From Scytalidium lignicola (taxonomy: Eukaryota; Ascomycota; Leotiomycetes), in contig NCSJ02000057.1 in assembly GCA_002812745.2 (NCBI GenBank), forward strand, positions 62,001 through 126,000: a stretch of DNA of 64,000 nucleotides, in the 5' to 3' direction. Below are positions 49,639 to 61,668 of the stretch, one piece after another (position 1 is the first letter of the stretch; each line of letters starts with the position of its first letter). Below the pieces are notes generated by a model. It was not told the origin of the DNA, did no database searches, and worked only from the letters and a program-made list of their open reading frames with translations. A program made the translations under genes and the position numbers.

Positions 49639-51807
49639 ATGAGATACACAAAGATGCCCGCCATGACGACCACGGCCATTTCTTCCGGTCTCTCAGAGCA
49701 TACAAGTCGCGAGGACTGGAACCACCATCCCACTACCGCAGACTACAGAGCTGGCTCTTCTCACGGAGAATCAAACATCTCCTACTCGGTCACAGCTTCA
49801 ACGGAAGCACCTCTCCTCACCAAACCAGCGGATGCCAAAGCGTTCCCCATGAAGACGTTAGAAGGATTTCGAAGTGCTTCCTCCCACAGTTCAGCACCTG
49901 CTATATCACTCGGGGTCCATGGCAGAGTCTACAATACCAAGGCAGCTGCCTCCAACACGGTGAGCTCTCCGCTTGCCAGGAGACTGAAAGGTCGTCATTT
50001 ACAGATGATAGCAATTGGAGGATCAATTGGTGAGTTGAGCTCTCTCTCTCTCTTGATTTTGCGTAGAAAATTATTTGTTGACGTTTTGGGGAACTCCTCT
50101 ACAGGCACTGGATTGTTTATTGGTTCTGGTACTGCGCTGGCCACTGGTGGGCCTGCATCTTTATTGATCGCCTTCATATTAATGGGAGTTGTGCTATTCT
50201 GTACTGTCCAAGCTCTTGGCGAAATGGCAGTTACATTCCCAGTTGCCGGCTCCTTTTCTGCATTTGCAACTCGGTTCATTGACCCAGGTTGGGGTTTCGC
50301 CTTGGGATGGAAGTATGTATTCTCCTTTTATACTCTGCCCTTGAGTTTGGTAATATATAACTGCTTTGATACTGACTTCTGCTTCAGCTATGCCATACAA
50401 TGGATGTTTACAATGCCTCTAGAAGTCATGTCCGCCGCCATCACCCTCCAATTCTGGAATTTCCCTATCCCAGCTACAGTTTGCATTACGATATTTCTGG
50501 CAGCCATAATGCTTATCAATCTTTGCAACGTGAAGGTGTTTGGCGAGGTTGAGTATAGTTTCTCAATCTTCAAAGTCACCGCAGTAATAGGGTTCATGTA
50601 AGTAAATCTTTGTGTAGATATTAACATTTTATTGTTATGTTATCCTCTTGCTAACGAAACGTTTTTGCTGCTAGCATTCTTGGCGCCGTGATCAACTGTG
50701 GAGGTGATCAGGACACGGGATATATTGGAGGCAGGTATTGGGTAAACCCAGGAGCCTTCCACAATGGATTCAAGGGATTTTGCAATATCCTGGTTACAGC
50801 GGCGTTTTCCTTTGCTGGAACCGAATTAGTCGGGCTTGCCGCAGCTGAAACGCATAACCCAAGCAAATCTCTTCCCACTGCTATCAAACAAGTGTTCTGG
50901 CGTATTGCCATTGTAGGTTGCCCTCGTTTCCATCCTCCCTCTCCGTGTTTCATATCTCCGAACTAACTAGAGACGTTTTAAGTTCTATGTGCTTTCAATA
51001 GCGATTGTCGGCTTGCTTGTCCCGTACAACAGCACACGGCTCATCAGCAGAAACAGCGTCGACTCGAAAGCTTCCCCATTCACTATCGCCATCCAAAGTG
51101 CAGGCATCGCTGGTCTGGACTCAGTAATGAATGCAGTTGTCATGGTGGCTGTTCTCTCTGTCGCCAACTCATCCATGTATGGGTCGTCTCGAACTCTAGC
51201 TGCGCTAGCAGAGCAAGGCCAGGCCCCCAAAATCCTAGCCTATATCGATCGTCAAGGTCGTCCTTTGGTTAGCATCGGAGTATCTGGTGCGGCTGGCCTC
51301 CTGGCATATCTTTATGTATCTCCTGCTAGTGGTGAAGCCTTCACCTGGCTATTAGCTCTTTCTGGTCTCTCGAGTGTTCTCACCTGGGCCTCGATCTGCT
51401 TTGCTCACATCCGCTTCCGCAAAGCCTGGGTTCAACAAGGGAATCTCTTGTCAGGATTGGTTTATAGATCCCCACTTGGCACGGCAGGTTCCTGGGTTGG
51501 CTTAATAAGTCTCCTTCTCATCCTAGTTGCCCAATTCTGGGTCGCCATCTCTCCCGTAGGGGATTCTAGTTCCAGTCCTGGCGACATAGCCAAGAATTTC
51601 TTCGAGGCTTATCTGTGTATGCCTATTGTTTTGGTTTGTTATGCCGGATATAAGCTTTTCTATAAGACGAAATACGTGAATATCGATAAGATTGATTTGA
51701 TTACAGGAAGGAATCAAAGTGAAGGAGATGAGCTGTTGAGACAGTACTCCAGGACAGACCGGGCGAGGTGGCCTAAGTGGAAGGTTTTGTATAATGCAAT
51801 GTGTTAA
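49639..51807 (+). CDS. YAT-family amino acid permease (GAP1/INDA1-like)
   Basis: Five exons, 49639-50029, 50105-50312, 50388-50597, 50675-50912 and 50983-51807, join to 623 residues. The introns are 70-77 bp. The first ATG of the frame (49639) is used; internal ATGs at 49654 and 49663 are also possible. A 115-residue cytosolic N-terminus leads into [24 protein letters not shown], the defining motif of fungal amino-acid permeases. Twelve hydrophobic segments follow. The motif AAFSFAGTELVGLAAAETHNP and the SVANSSMYGSSRTLAALAEQGQAP loop are characteristic. The C-terminus is charged, as expected for ubiquitin-controlled permeases. It imports amino acids with protons at the plasma membrane. It lies 352 bp upstream of an FAD oxidase gene on the same strand. 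Confidence 0.95.
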
Positions 51808-52159
51808 AAGTAACGATGTGAATATTTCAAATAGGGTTAATTAATGATGTATTTTATTGCAAAGTTTTCTCACATTGTCGTAACTATCAAAAATTCCCCT
51901 TGTCTAGTTGTATATATTCATTTGAGCTTAGTTCGGATAAACTCACACTACACATACCTTAGCACACAAAGAAAGTACATAAATTCCTACCCCACTGTTG
52001 ATCCATCTCAAAACAGTAACATGGCGCATGAGTCAAAATAGTCCATATAACTTAAAACACATATAAAAATAGACGACAAACATACTCTCTCTAACTCTCA
52101 CATTTACATCAATTTTATATATACATATATAAAATAATAAAAATAAAAATATACCCCTC
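51808..52159. other. 352-bp spacer between YAT permease and FAD oxidase
   Basis: A very AT-rich spacer with TATA-like runs (about 52.11-52.15 kb) just before the oxidase ATG. No gene was seen. Confidence 0.5.
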
Positions 52160-53824
52160 ATGGGCACCGGTCCAAAACTCAACCCGGGCCAAGCAAGCCT
52201 ACCCACGCCCAACTCAACCAAGTCTTTCTGGCACAGCCAGCCCTCGGAGAAACTCATCGGGCATCGTACGACGGAAAGCTTGCCGCGGAGAGCGGATGTC
52301 GTGATTGTTGGGAGTGGGATTTCTGGTGCGTTTGCGGCGCATTTCTTGCGTGGAGATGAGAAGGAGGCAGCACGGGGTCTTGATGTTGTGATGGTGGAGG
52401 CTAGGGAGGGTTGTTGGGGTGCTACTGGACGGGTGAGTTTTTATACTTCTTTTACTTGAATTTATTTTCTTTAGTTTTCTTCTTTTTTATAAAGAAAAAG
52501 AACTTCATTTTTTTGAGTTTAGAAGAATACTATATCAGAAAACTTGATTGACTTAGTTGATTTGACTGATTACTAGAACGGCGGACATTGCCAACCCCTC
52601 ATCTACGGCAACCCACCAGACATCGGGGCCTTCGAGCTCCGCAACTGGAACTTTATCAAGTCATTCATCGCCCAGAACCAGATCCCTTGCGAATGGAGAG
52701 CTCTTCCGGCATGTCACTCGTACATGTCCAAGTCATTGTTCGCACTAGCCGTCAAGCACGCAAAGAAGCTTCAGGAGCTAGATCCCAAACTAGGGGCGTT
52801 GTTTGACATTGTTGAGAAAGACTCCACGAAACCATTGTCGTTGGAGGATTTGAGGGTTCCAAAGGCTCAAGGCGCAATTGTTACTGATTCCGCGGCGAGT
52901 TTGTGGCCTTATAAACTTGTCTGCTGGATTTTAGAGAACCTGATTTCGTCCAATAATTCCGAATCAGGATCAGGATCAGGATCGTTCAATCTACAAACTA
53001 ACACGTCGGCCACGAGTCTGCAGAAGCTAGACGATGGATCGTGGATTGTTCACACGGATCGGGGCATGATTGCTGCTAAGAATGTGCTGCTTACCACGAA
53101 CGCGTATACTTCCCATCTTCTTCCTAAATTCAGCGACCTTATCGTTCCTGTCAGGGGAGAGATGAGCAGTCTCCTACCACCCAAGTCTCTGAAGACGGAG
53201 AGGGTGATGGCACGTCGGTTGGATCACTCATATGGCTTCGTGGGACATGCTACGCAGAATATTAATCAGGATGATTACCTCATTCAGCGGCCATTTACAC
53301 CCTCATCACCTTCTTCCACTATTACTTCGAATCCTGAGAGTAATTCGATAGGAGGAGAACTCATGTTCGGAGGCGGTCGCGCATACGCAGCAAGCGCTGG
53401 TGTCGGCGTCTCAGATGACTCCTCCATCGATGAACCTGCAGCAGCCTATCTCCGCCGTGAACTCAACATCGTTCTAGACCTTGATAACGACGACCATGAG
53501 CTTACGGCCAGCTACGAGTGGAGCGGTATCATGGGTTTCAGTCGAGATGAGCGACCCTGGGTTGGTCCTGTGACTGAGGAGCTTGGTGGTGGGAAAGGCC
53601 TTTGGGTTTGTGCGGGGTATACAGGACACGGGATGCCGAATGCTAGTCTTTGTGCGAAGGCACTGGTGGAGTTGATGCTGGGGAAGGAGGATGACGAGGT
53701 GGATTTACCGGAGGCATATAAAGTTAATGGGAAGAGGATTGAGACTGCGAGGATGTTGGATGAGGTTGCGGTTGCTGATAGTAAGGATAGTACGTTGTTG
53801 ATGCATGATGGGATAGATGCATGA
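52160..53824 (+). CDS. FAD-dependent amine/amino-acid oxidase (DAO family)
   Basis: Two exons, 52160-52432 and 52577-53824, with a 144-bp intron, give 506 residues. The dinucleotide-binding motif ADVVIVGSGISGAFAAHFL near residue 48 starts the Rossmann fold. VVMVEAREGCWGATGRNGGHC follows, the typical glycine-rich ATGRNGGH block in fungal DAO enzymes. The C-terminus ends with YEWSGIMGFSRDERPWVGP and GLWVCAGYTGHGMPNA, the conserved FAD-contact region that closes the domain. A short GSGSGS tract is encoded around 52970. The reaction would be oxidative deamination or demethylation of an amine, giving hydrogen peroxide. The upstream permease and downstream amidase suggest use of amino acids or amides as nitrogen source. 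No signal peptide or SKL-type peroxisomal ending is present. Confidence 0.92.
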
Positions 53825-54605
53825 TAGCAAATAGAAGGTGGGTTTGGTTAGTAAAGAAAGTTCTTATTAAGTATATCTGTTCATATTTTGACTTAATGAG
53901 CGAGCTTTATTGTTGTTCTACAAGGCAACGAGAGAGAGGGTGTGTGGTGTATAGTATTCTCTTGACTCCAATATTTCTACACCTTTGAATGGTTGCTAAC
54001 AACCAGCAGATTTCATATTAATATTGTGGAAAGTTATTTTATTACATTTCACCCTTTTTTTCCTTCTCTTTCATTCTCCGAGCTCTATAAACTTCTCGAA
54101 GAACAGATAAAGAATCTCCGTGACTAGACTGTAATGAAAGGTGTGAGGCATTGCTTCGTAGTACGGAGTATGCCGACCAATTCATACATACGACTAATTG
54201 TCCTGCCGTCACCAATCATAGGTATGAATAATCTCACTCATCTCATTCACATTCCTACACAATCTTATAATTTAATTTATTAAATTCCTGTCGTAGTGGA
54301 AGTTTTGGCTTGAAAAAACATTGAAGGGGCAGTCTCATAACATCCCGTATAACCACGATAACCAATGAAGAAACCCCGGCGAGCCCGGCCGGTTCCTGGA
54401 CGTCGATCGGTGAACACGACAGTCGTTTATCGCAGGATGGAGCTTTTCCCCTGGTCTTGTCAGCTCTTGTCTAATCCAATCCCCACTCCTGCAGAAAGCC
54501 TTATCGGCAGGAGGCTAGCTGAAATCATTAATAAATTCCTGGCAATGACCCCGAGAAAAAAAAAAGAAAAAAGGCATTGGATTCTGTAAGTTACTTGTCG
54601 CAGAG
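53825..54605. other. Intergenic region between FAD oxidase and amidase
   Basis: About 780 bp. It contains TACGGAGTA at 54162-54170. A 74-codon open frame just before the amidase is not supported. No other element was recognised. Confidence 0.4.
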
Positions 54606-56525
54606 ATGTTGCTTCCTCACTCTTTGACCCGTATCCTCTCTTTCAGCGGAGTGCTGATCCTCGGCCCTGCCGTAATCGCGAGCAGCGAGCATACGCAGCA
54701 TGAGGATTACTCAATCCAGGACCAGAACTTGGATTTTCCTTATCCATTTTACTTCCCTCTGCTGCAGAATGGCTCGAATGCAGATAGTGGGCAGTTTCCT
54801 ATGCCATTGTGCAAAGGCTTCAAGTTGGAGGAAGCTACCATTGATCAACTCCAGACTGCCATGACGCGGCGAAAGTTGACCTCTGTCGATATTGTCAATT
54901 GCTATATAAGGAGGATACTCCAGACAGATCAATTTATCAGGTGATTAATGATTTCTGTCACATTTATTAGGGGTGTGTGGAAGAGTTGCTGACTTGTTTN
55001 AAAAAAAAATCTAGAGCAATCATGGAAATAAATCCCGATGTCTTGGAGATAGCTGCAGCTCTAGACCAAGAACGAGCACATGGCAAGGTTCGTGGTCCAT
55101 TGCATGGAATCCCGTTCCTAGTCAAGGACAACATTGGCACGAAAGATAAAATGGAAACGACAGCTGGCTCCTGGGCGCTGCTCGGATCCGTGATCCCTCG
55201 AGATGCTCATGTCGTCGCTCTACTCCGTCAAGCTGGAGCTGTGCTTATGGGGCATGCTACATTGAGCGAGTGGGCTGATATGAGAAGTAATATCTATTCC
55301 GAAGGTTATTCTGCTAGAGGTGGACAGTGCCGTTCTCCTTATAATCTGACCACAACCCCTGGAGGGAGCAGTTCTGGGAGTGCGGCTGCCGTGGCTGCGA
55401 ACCAGATGATGTTCGCATTGGGCACTGAGACAGATGGAAGCGTGATTAATCCTGCAGAGAGAAATGCTTTGGTAGGTATAAAACCTACCGTTGGTCTGAC
55501 TTCAAGAGCTGGGTAAGTCTCCGCTGGGCTGTGGCAAAAGAGAAGATCTCGTTCTTACAAGATACAGCGTGATTCCCGAGTCTCATAACCAAGATACCGT
55601 AGGATGCCTTGCTAGAACAGTCCGAGATGCTACATACTGTCTCGATGCAATCTACGGACGTGATTCACGGGACAATTACACTCTCGTCCAGCAAGCTCCC
55701 AAAGACGGCTATTCTCAATTCCTCTCCACCAAGAAAATACTCAAGGGTGCCAAATTTGGACTTCCCTGGCTCAGTTTCTGGCAACTGGCACCTCAAAATC
55801 AACAAGAGCAACTATTGGAACTAATCCATCTAATTAAATCAGCTGGAGCGGAAATTATCAATGGAACAGAGCTCCCATACTGGCAAACCATCATCAGTCC
55901 AGATGGATGGGACTGGGATTATGGAAGCACGCGGGGGCATCCGAATGAATCCGAGTACACGTATGTAAAGGTTGATTTTTACAACGACATTGCCAACTAC
56001 CTGGCGGAGCTCAATAATACTAATATCCGTTCCGTTGCCGACATTGTGAAATACAACATTGACAATGTTGGCTCAGAGGGTGGAATTCCCAACGTTCATC
56101 CCGCGTTCCAATCTGGCCAGGATGGCTTCAATGCATCCCTTGCCTCAGGAGGAATAATGGACGAGACATATTGGCAAGCTCTCAATTTCTGTCATCGCAC
56201 TACCAGGGAAGAAGGAATTGATGCTGCCCTGCATAACAACGGGAATAAACTTACTGCGCTTCTGGTGCCTCCTGATGTCGGCCAAACATATCAGATCGCT
56301 GCTCAAGCTGGATATCCTATGGTAACACTCCCTGCTGGTGTCAGTCCGTCTACTGGCATGCCATTTGGACTCGCTTTGATGGGAACAGCTTGGAGTGAAA
56401 GTACTTTGATTAAGTATGCCAGCGCTATCGAGGATCTGCAGCTTACGAGCAGGACAAAATACAAGAGGACGAGCCCGCTGTATCTGGATTACCTCACGAA
56501 GAATGTACCAATCAATAATGTGTAA
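54606..56525 (+). CDS. Secreted amidase (amidase signature family)
   Basis: Three exons, 54606-54940, 55015-55512 and 55568-56525, join to 596 residues, with introns of 74 bp (with one N) and 55 bp. The N-terminal SLTRILSFSGVLILGPAVIA is a secretion signal ending near A25. The amidase-signature core is present: catalytic lysine in FLVKDNIG (about K149), the Gly/Ser-rich loop TPGGSSSGSAAAV with the bridging serine near 231, and the nucleophile in GTETDGS near 254. The following block reads INPAERNALVGIKPTVGLTS, where most relatives have SPASRNG, so the Ser to Ala and Ser to Glu changes are notable but lie outside the triad. It hydrolyses amides to acid and ammonia, probably outside the cell. 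The same-strand permease and FAD oxidase upstream fit nitrogen scavenging. Confidence 0.93.
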
Positions 56526-56765
56526 TCTGTACCCTATAAAGTCCTCAATAAAATAAAATAAGATCAATATTTCTACTTCTCGTTCTGGGGAGGGATTTTC
56601 CCCCTCCCCTTAAGAAGGAAAATCTATATTCTCTATTAGAGTGAGGTTGCATGAACGTATCTACATTTCAGAAATATGCTTATATATATCTATTCCATTA
56701 TACAAAAATTACCCAAACCTCCGTTATTCCATAACGCCCGTTCCCCACAGATTTATCATTAATAG

Positions 56766-58021
56766 TCATCGAAATATCACAGGGAAGCTACCAAAGTTTG
56801 ACATCACCTCCTTAAAGTCCTTGGCGTGCTGCGAGGTAGCGACACATCCACTCTCTCCAAACGCCTCTCTTGCTTTTGGAAGCCATTTGGTAATCTTCTC
56901 AATTCTGTTCGCATTCTAATAAAAAGTAAGTTTAACAACTCGGAAAAATACCAGGAAGGATGAGGAGGAGAAATTACCGAAGGATGAGTAGATAACCACT
57001 CCGGCGGTCCATCATCATTCGCCGCCTGCATCCTCTGCCAAACCCTTACTGCCTCCTCAGGATTATAACACGCCTGAGCCATCATCAAAAGCCCAATAAA
57101 ATCAGCCTCTGATTCCTGCTTCCGTGATGCCGGCCGTGCAATTCCTAATTCGAGACCAATATCTCCTAGGACTCGTCCGAGACCAAGCGTGACTCCAGTC
57201 GCATCCAGGAAGATCAACGCCCAGCGTATTGGAGCCAGCATAACCATGGAACTCATGGCCTCTGCTGCATGCTGCGCAACATTGTGTGCTATTTCATGGC
57301 CTAAGATTGCTGCTAGACCGTCATCATTCCTACATATAGGGAGAATGCCCGTGAAGACAAAGACCTTGCCGCCGGGGATAACGAAGGCATTTAACGTCCC
57401 TAGAAGATGCGGTACATTAGCAGGCCATAATACAATATGATTAGTTTTCGTAACCCAGAGAAGAGAGTACCTACCAGGAGAATCAATAACATGAACCTCC
57501 CAGTCCACATGCTCCAGATCATTCGCCGGTATCAACCTGGACATAACCCTCCGCACCATCTTCGACCTCGGGTCGAAGCTAGGAAGAAACGCGCCCTGAT
57601 ACTCGGACATGATCTTCTTATACATCATCTCCCCTTCCTTCTCGACCGACTGCTCGCTATAGCAATTGAACCTCCTCCTTCCAGACACAGGCACAACCTC
57701 CAGATTGGCGCAGTAGAAGACTACCGCCGAGCCGCATGATATGATAACAAGCCACTTGAAAGACTGGCTCTGGGTCGCGTCTAGGATCTGATCAACGGTA
57801 AGGAGAGGTCTCGCATTTCGGGCCTGGATGGGATCATAGCGTGTTATGATCCGCGGTGAGGGGCGTTGCGGTGGTGGGAGGGGCCGCTGGAATTGGGAAT
57901 TGAAACGCCGCGGTATTCGAGCTGCGATGGGTTGGCGGAGTGCAGCGGAGGTCGCTCGAGGAAGGACGATGGATGCGCTTCTCGGCTTGAGGGAGGATTG
58001 CAGAAGACGTCGAGAGAACAT
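56766..58021 (-). CDS. oma1: OMA1-like mitochondrial M48 metallopeptidase
   Basis: Three exons on the minus strand (58021-57475, 57399-56978, 56915-56766) give 372 residues. The introns are 75 and 62 bp; both could be read through in part, but splicing restores the family pattern. The open frame continues upstream without an ATG, so the ATG at 58021 is used. The first 60 residues are rich in Arg, Ser and Ala without acids, a mitochondrial presequence. A membrane helix lies at about 90-107. LNAFVIPGGKVFVFTGILPI precedes the zinc motif LGHEIAHNVAQH near 215, and the third ligand glutamate is in RKQESEADFIGL near 275. EWLSTHPS-NANRIEKI near the end completes the M48C signature. In yeast, Oma1 cuts misfolded inner-membrane proteins and responds to stress. 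The same role is expected here. Confidence 0.94.
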
Positions 58022-59725
58022 CTTCCCGGGAATTTTGGGTTCCCCTTCTTCCGGGGATTGGAAGGTTGTTTTTGGGGGGTTTTTAACTTCGAAGAGCTTC
58101 GAGGCTGCGATGTTACGAAAGCTTACAATTACTCGGGGAAGCGTTTCCCCGCGATTTGGATATTCACACACCCCGATACTTATTTTTATAAATGCCACGG
58201 ATGCTCGTGACGTGGAGGGATCTATTTAAATCTTATGAAATATTGAAATCCATTTTCTTCTTATAAAAGCGAATACTTTGATAGTTAATTGAATTGATCG
58301 CGAATTAAATTATGATAATAATAACGATAATGCTACTACTGTTCTAAGCCTTTCATTTTCCCTATTCCTTTCCCTCTATCAGATAATTCTCCGATCGAAG
58401 ACACGAAAAGGCTGTGTACGTCTAGAACAATCTCACACTTATCCAGTGTTTGTGCTAGCTACGAGAAGAAGAATAAAACAATAACAGCTATTTACTCTCA
58501 GCTCTTCTTACTTTGAATTCATCTTCATAACGAATCGAATAGACTTCCACGACCAACCCAAATAGTCTCAAATAAGAGCCTGTAAATACTTTGACTATCT
58601 TTATATATTACACCCCAGGTGGGGAAAAGAGATAGTTATTCTTCTCTCTCTTCTTCTTGTTGCTGTTATATCCCCCACTATGAAAACCCCCCTTCTTATC
58701 TCGGGCCTCGCGGATGTAAATTTTTTAGAAACCTCTTCCGGCTTCCGGGAGAGGCTATAAAGCCTACTCATACCAGCCCCTGAATTCCTTCTTCCATTAC
58801 AAACAATAGTTAGTTCCAAAGTTTAAAAATCCAACTACAGTATTTATCCTTTTCTGCTTTGCCATTTCTACAGTAGGTCTTTTTTTGCCGCTCGTCCACA
58901 ACTTTTTCTCCAAGACTTAAAAAAAGGTAGAGATAAAACAACCTAAATGTGGATACCAAGTCATAGCCGCTTACCCCGACAGCTCCGAACTAATTTGAGC
59001 TCGACGGCGAACTTTAATTACAGAGCTAAATTACATGGATCCATGATCTTTTAGCGTTGTGTGGAGCATTAAGAGTGACTTAGCTTCATAGCTAAAATAG
59101 AGGCTATCGATACTAAGTTTTGCTCCGCCTCAGTTTCTTGATACCGGCCTTAAACAAGCGAGACTAATGAGCATAACTGTTGGAACTACTGCGGTTTATT
59201 TCTCCGTGAAAGTGTCAGGGTCTTAAATATGACGTGTGATGAACCGTTAAGACTATCAGATAGCGTCTCTGAACTCAATTCCTCATCACTCGAAACTAAG
59301 AGCAACAGAAAAGCTGTTACATGTAACCACTTTCATACTCCCAGTATGAGAACTTAGGAATGACTAACATCACGCAGGTTACTTAGTCCTATTCAGATCT
59401 TTCACAGCAGACAGCAATAACCCGACAATACTAGTGAGTAGTAATTAGGGGGGGAAACAACCAGATGGTGTAAAAAAAGGCTTGTACGATGAGACAGATA
59501 TTCTCTAGATCTCGAATTAGATGCCTGTGACTTGAACAACCAGCAGAACAGACAAGCAACGCCATGGCACCTGAACTTGACAATACGACGAGATACCATT
59601 CCTTCCTGTACGTTCATCACCTCCCACAGATCCCAAACCACCTGCCCTTCGCCCCGATGCCCACCATTACCGACATTATACCCTCGCCCCGTTCCCTTCC
59701 TCTTCCCAATCACTCTCTAGTGAGC
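58022..59725. other. 1.7-kb intergenic region
   Basis: Contains the OMA1 promoter at the left end and AT-rich DNA in the rest. No gene, tRNA or repeat was recognised. Confidence 0.4.
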
Positions 59726-59917
59726 TTAGACTTGAGAACGAGCTGCACGGCGGCGACCGATTGCACGGGTGATCCACAAACCGATAAGGCCACTGGCAAC
59801 GACGAAGACGACACAGAAGACGACAATGACACCTGCTTCGCGACCGGCCCAGTTGCTTCGTCGGGAGAGTTGGTGGAGGGTTGCGTCTCGCGCGGTGAGT
59901 GCTTGAATTGCTGCCAT
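59726..59917 (-). CDS. Small single-pass membrane protein (63 residues)
   Basis: A short intronless frame on the minus strand starts at MAAIQALTARDATLHQL. Residues 18-26 are basic (SRRSNWAGR). A hydrophobic helix of about 22 residues (VIVVFCVVFVVASGLIGLW) follows, then a short basic tail (ITRAIGRRRAARSQV). This layout is an N-out or signal-anchored small membrane protein. The family and function are not known to me with certainty, but the overall pattern, tryptophan before the helix and arginine-rich end resemble small conserved fungal membrane proteins. An intron in the 5' leader is possible, because an AG acceptor lies just before the ATG. Confidence 0.65.
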   Translation of the reverse strand: MAAIQALTARDATLHQLSRRSNWAGREAGVIVVFCVVFVVASGLIGLWITRAIGRRRAARSQV

Positions 59918-61039
59918 TTCGGGTATCTAATAGGCAGAAGAAGTTAGAATATTGAATTGGTGAAAAGAAAAGATATTAGAATGAAATTCAAATCAAAAGC
60001 TATCTGAGGTTTTAGCTCCAGTAGAAACTAGCTCCACCTTCTATTCTCAGCCCATAAATCGCCATTGAAAATCCGGTTGCGTGTATGCATTTCTTGACAT
60101 GTTTGTTATGGGAGTCTCAAATCACACGTCGATGGCGCGACTGCGAGCTTCGATGCAATGGTGATATTTCACAATTGTTTGATTCCAGTGTGTAGAAGAG
60201 AAGAAGAAAAAGTCTAGCCTACCTTAAATTACTTGGGGGTATCAACGAGTTTCAAAGACGAAAAGACAGCTTCAATCGATGAAGTCGATGCTTGGGACGA
60301 TGGCCTGGTGACAAAGAGGGTAAATTAGCTTCGTAGATCAGTCAAAGCAAAAAAAGCAAATATGGCTGATAGATAGAGCAAAGTGAGAGAAGTTCGACAA
60401 CAACACAGATGGCACCGAAGTATTAATCCGAATATCGAGCCACATCTGATCATGAAATCGAGCGAGTGGGAAAGGTGATTGAGATGTTGGAAGTAAGCTT
60501 TTTTCCGTCGCCGAAACCACGAGCGAATGACGCCCAATCAGTCTATCGTCATATGGTCGCGCTATGCGTGGAGCTTCGCTTGCAGCTACCTCGATTTCTC
60601 CTGGATGCGATGCTTATAGTTGGGCAAGAGTGGATCAATTGGTACCTACAATGGCTTGAATCTCAGTCCGTCGAGGATGAAGGAGATTGAAGTTTTGCCG
60701 GCGAAGGGAATGAGGTAATGGGAGAGGACTTGGATGGAGGGAAGAAGCTTCCCAAGTCCACAGGCCAAGACCACGGCAACGAGCAGAACGCGCTTGCCCT
60801 AATGGGGATTGGCATGCCGCCTATCAATAAAAAAACTCAATGCACGAGATGACTGTGTGACGGGGGTTTGGTGAAGGAAGCGAAACAGGTAATCGCAGGT
60901 GGACAAGCAAGAGAGAACTTACACTAATTATGTGATCTTATAAATTAAAATACGAAATGTATATAAACATAAGTCAAATTATGTATTAAATTTTAAAAAT
61001 TATGTGACAGTTACGTTGAGATGTGAGTTTGAGCTTAAG

Positions 61040-61150
61040 TTTTAAAGTGAACACAACCTAACTCATACTCAAAATATTTACAACTTGAAACTCAAAACTG
61101 AACCCAACCTAACTCAATCTAATTTAATTTAATTTGAATCGAATTTTTGA
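61040..61150 (+). repeat. Degenerate AT-rich repeat with AACCTAACTCA units
   Basis: Two copies of a unit containing AACCTAACTCA about 55 bp apart, followed by AATTTAATTTAATTTGAATC. It may be a decayed satellite or an old repeat affected by C-to-T mutation. Confidence 0.45.
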
Positions 61151-61617
61151 GTTATTTCTGCACACGCCGACATACTGACACCGCTCGGATAATACAGTAC
61201 TGTAGTACTGCAGAGACAAGTCGCGCCAGCGGTATGTAATCAACACCGGTTGTCAGCGTGCTGATCAATGATCTTGCAGCCGTCCTAGAGCACAACTGGA
61301 AAAGAGGGTTTCTGGCTTCGACCTAACTTGTTCCTATTGGACCTCTAAACTACCGATCTTTACGTCTTTGTTGCTTGACCTGCTTGACCTGCAAAATTCA
61401 TCGACCCTAAGGATTTGCTCAAAGCAATCTTTCGACATGTAAATAAGAATAAGAGCTTCGAAAGCTCTAGTTTACGGTCCCGCGTGGATCGAGCGGAGAT
61501 CCACATCTGATGCATGAATCCACTCTGAGCAACCGTGGGAGGCTTGATTGGTACAGATTAACAAACTTGTTTGTCCGAGCGCTCAAGTCACGGGAATGGA
61601 AATAAGTCATATGACTT

Positions 61618-61668
61618 TCACGTGATCCCCTAACGCGTGATTTATGTTACTTTAACCACGTGATTTAT
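61618..61668 (+). promoter_or_regulatory. Cluster of CACGTGAT/CGTGATTTAT boxes
   Basis: TCACGTGA at 61618-61625, then two direct CGTGATTTAT copies (61636-61645 and 61659-61668) 23 bp apart; the second lies within CACGTGAT. These resemble Cbf1-type E-boxes. They lie 2 kb from the SIS gene start and 1.7 kb from the small membrane protein, so the target is unclear. Confidence 0.35.

Noticed and set aside
54365..54589. 74-codon frame just upstream of the amidase
   Set aside because: It ends in the amidase leader and has no features. It is best seen as untranslated DNA.
60466..60690. 74-codon plus-strand frame
   Set aside because: Isolated, no domain, and it overlaps open frames on the other strand.
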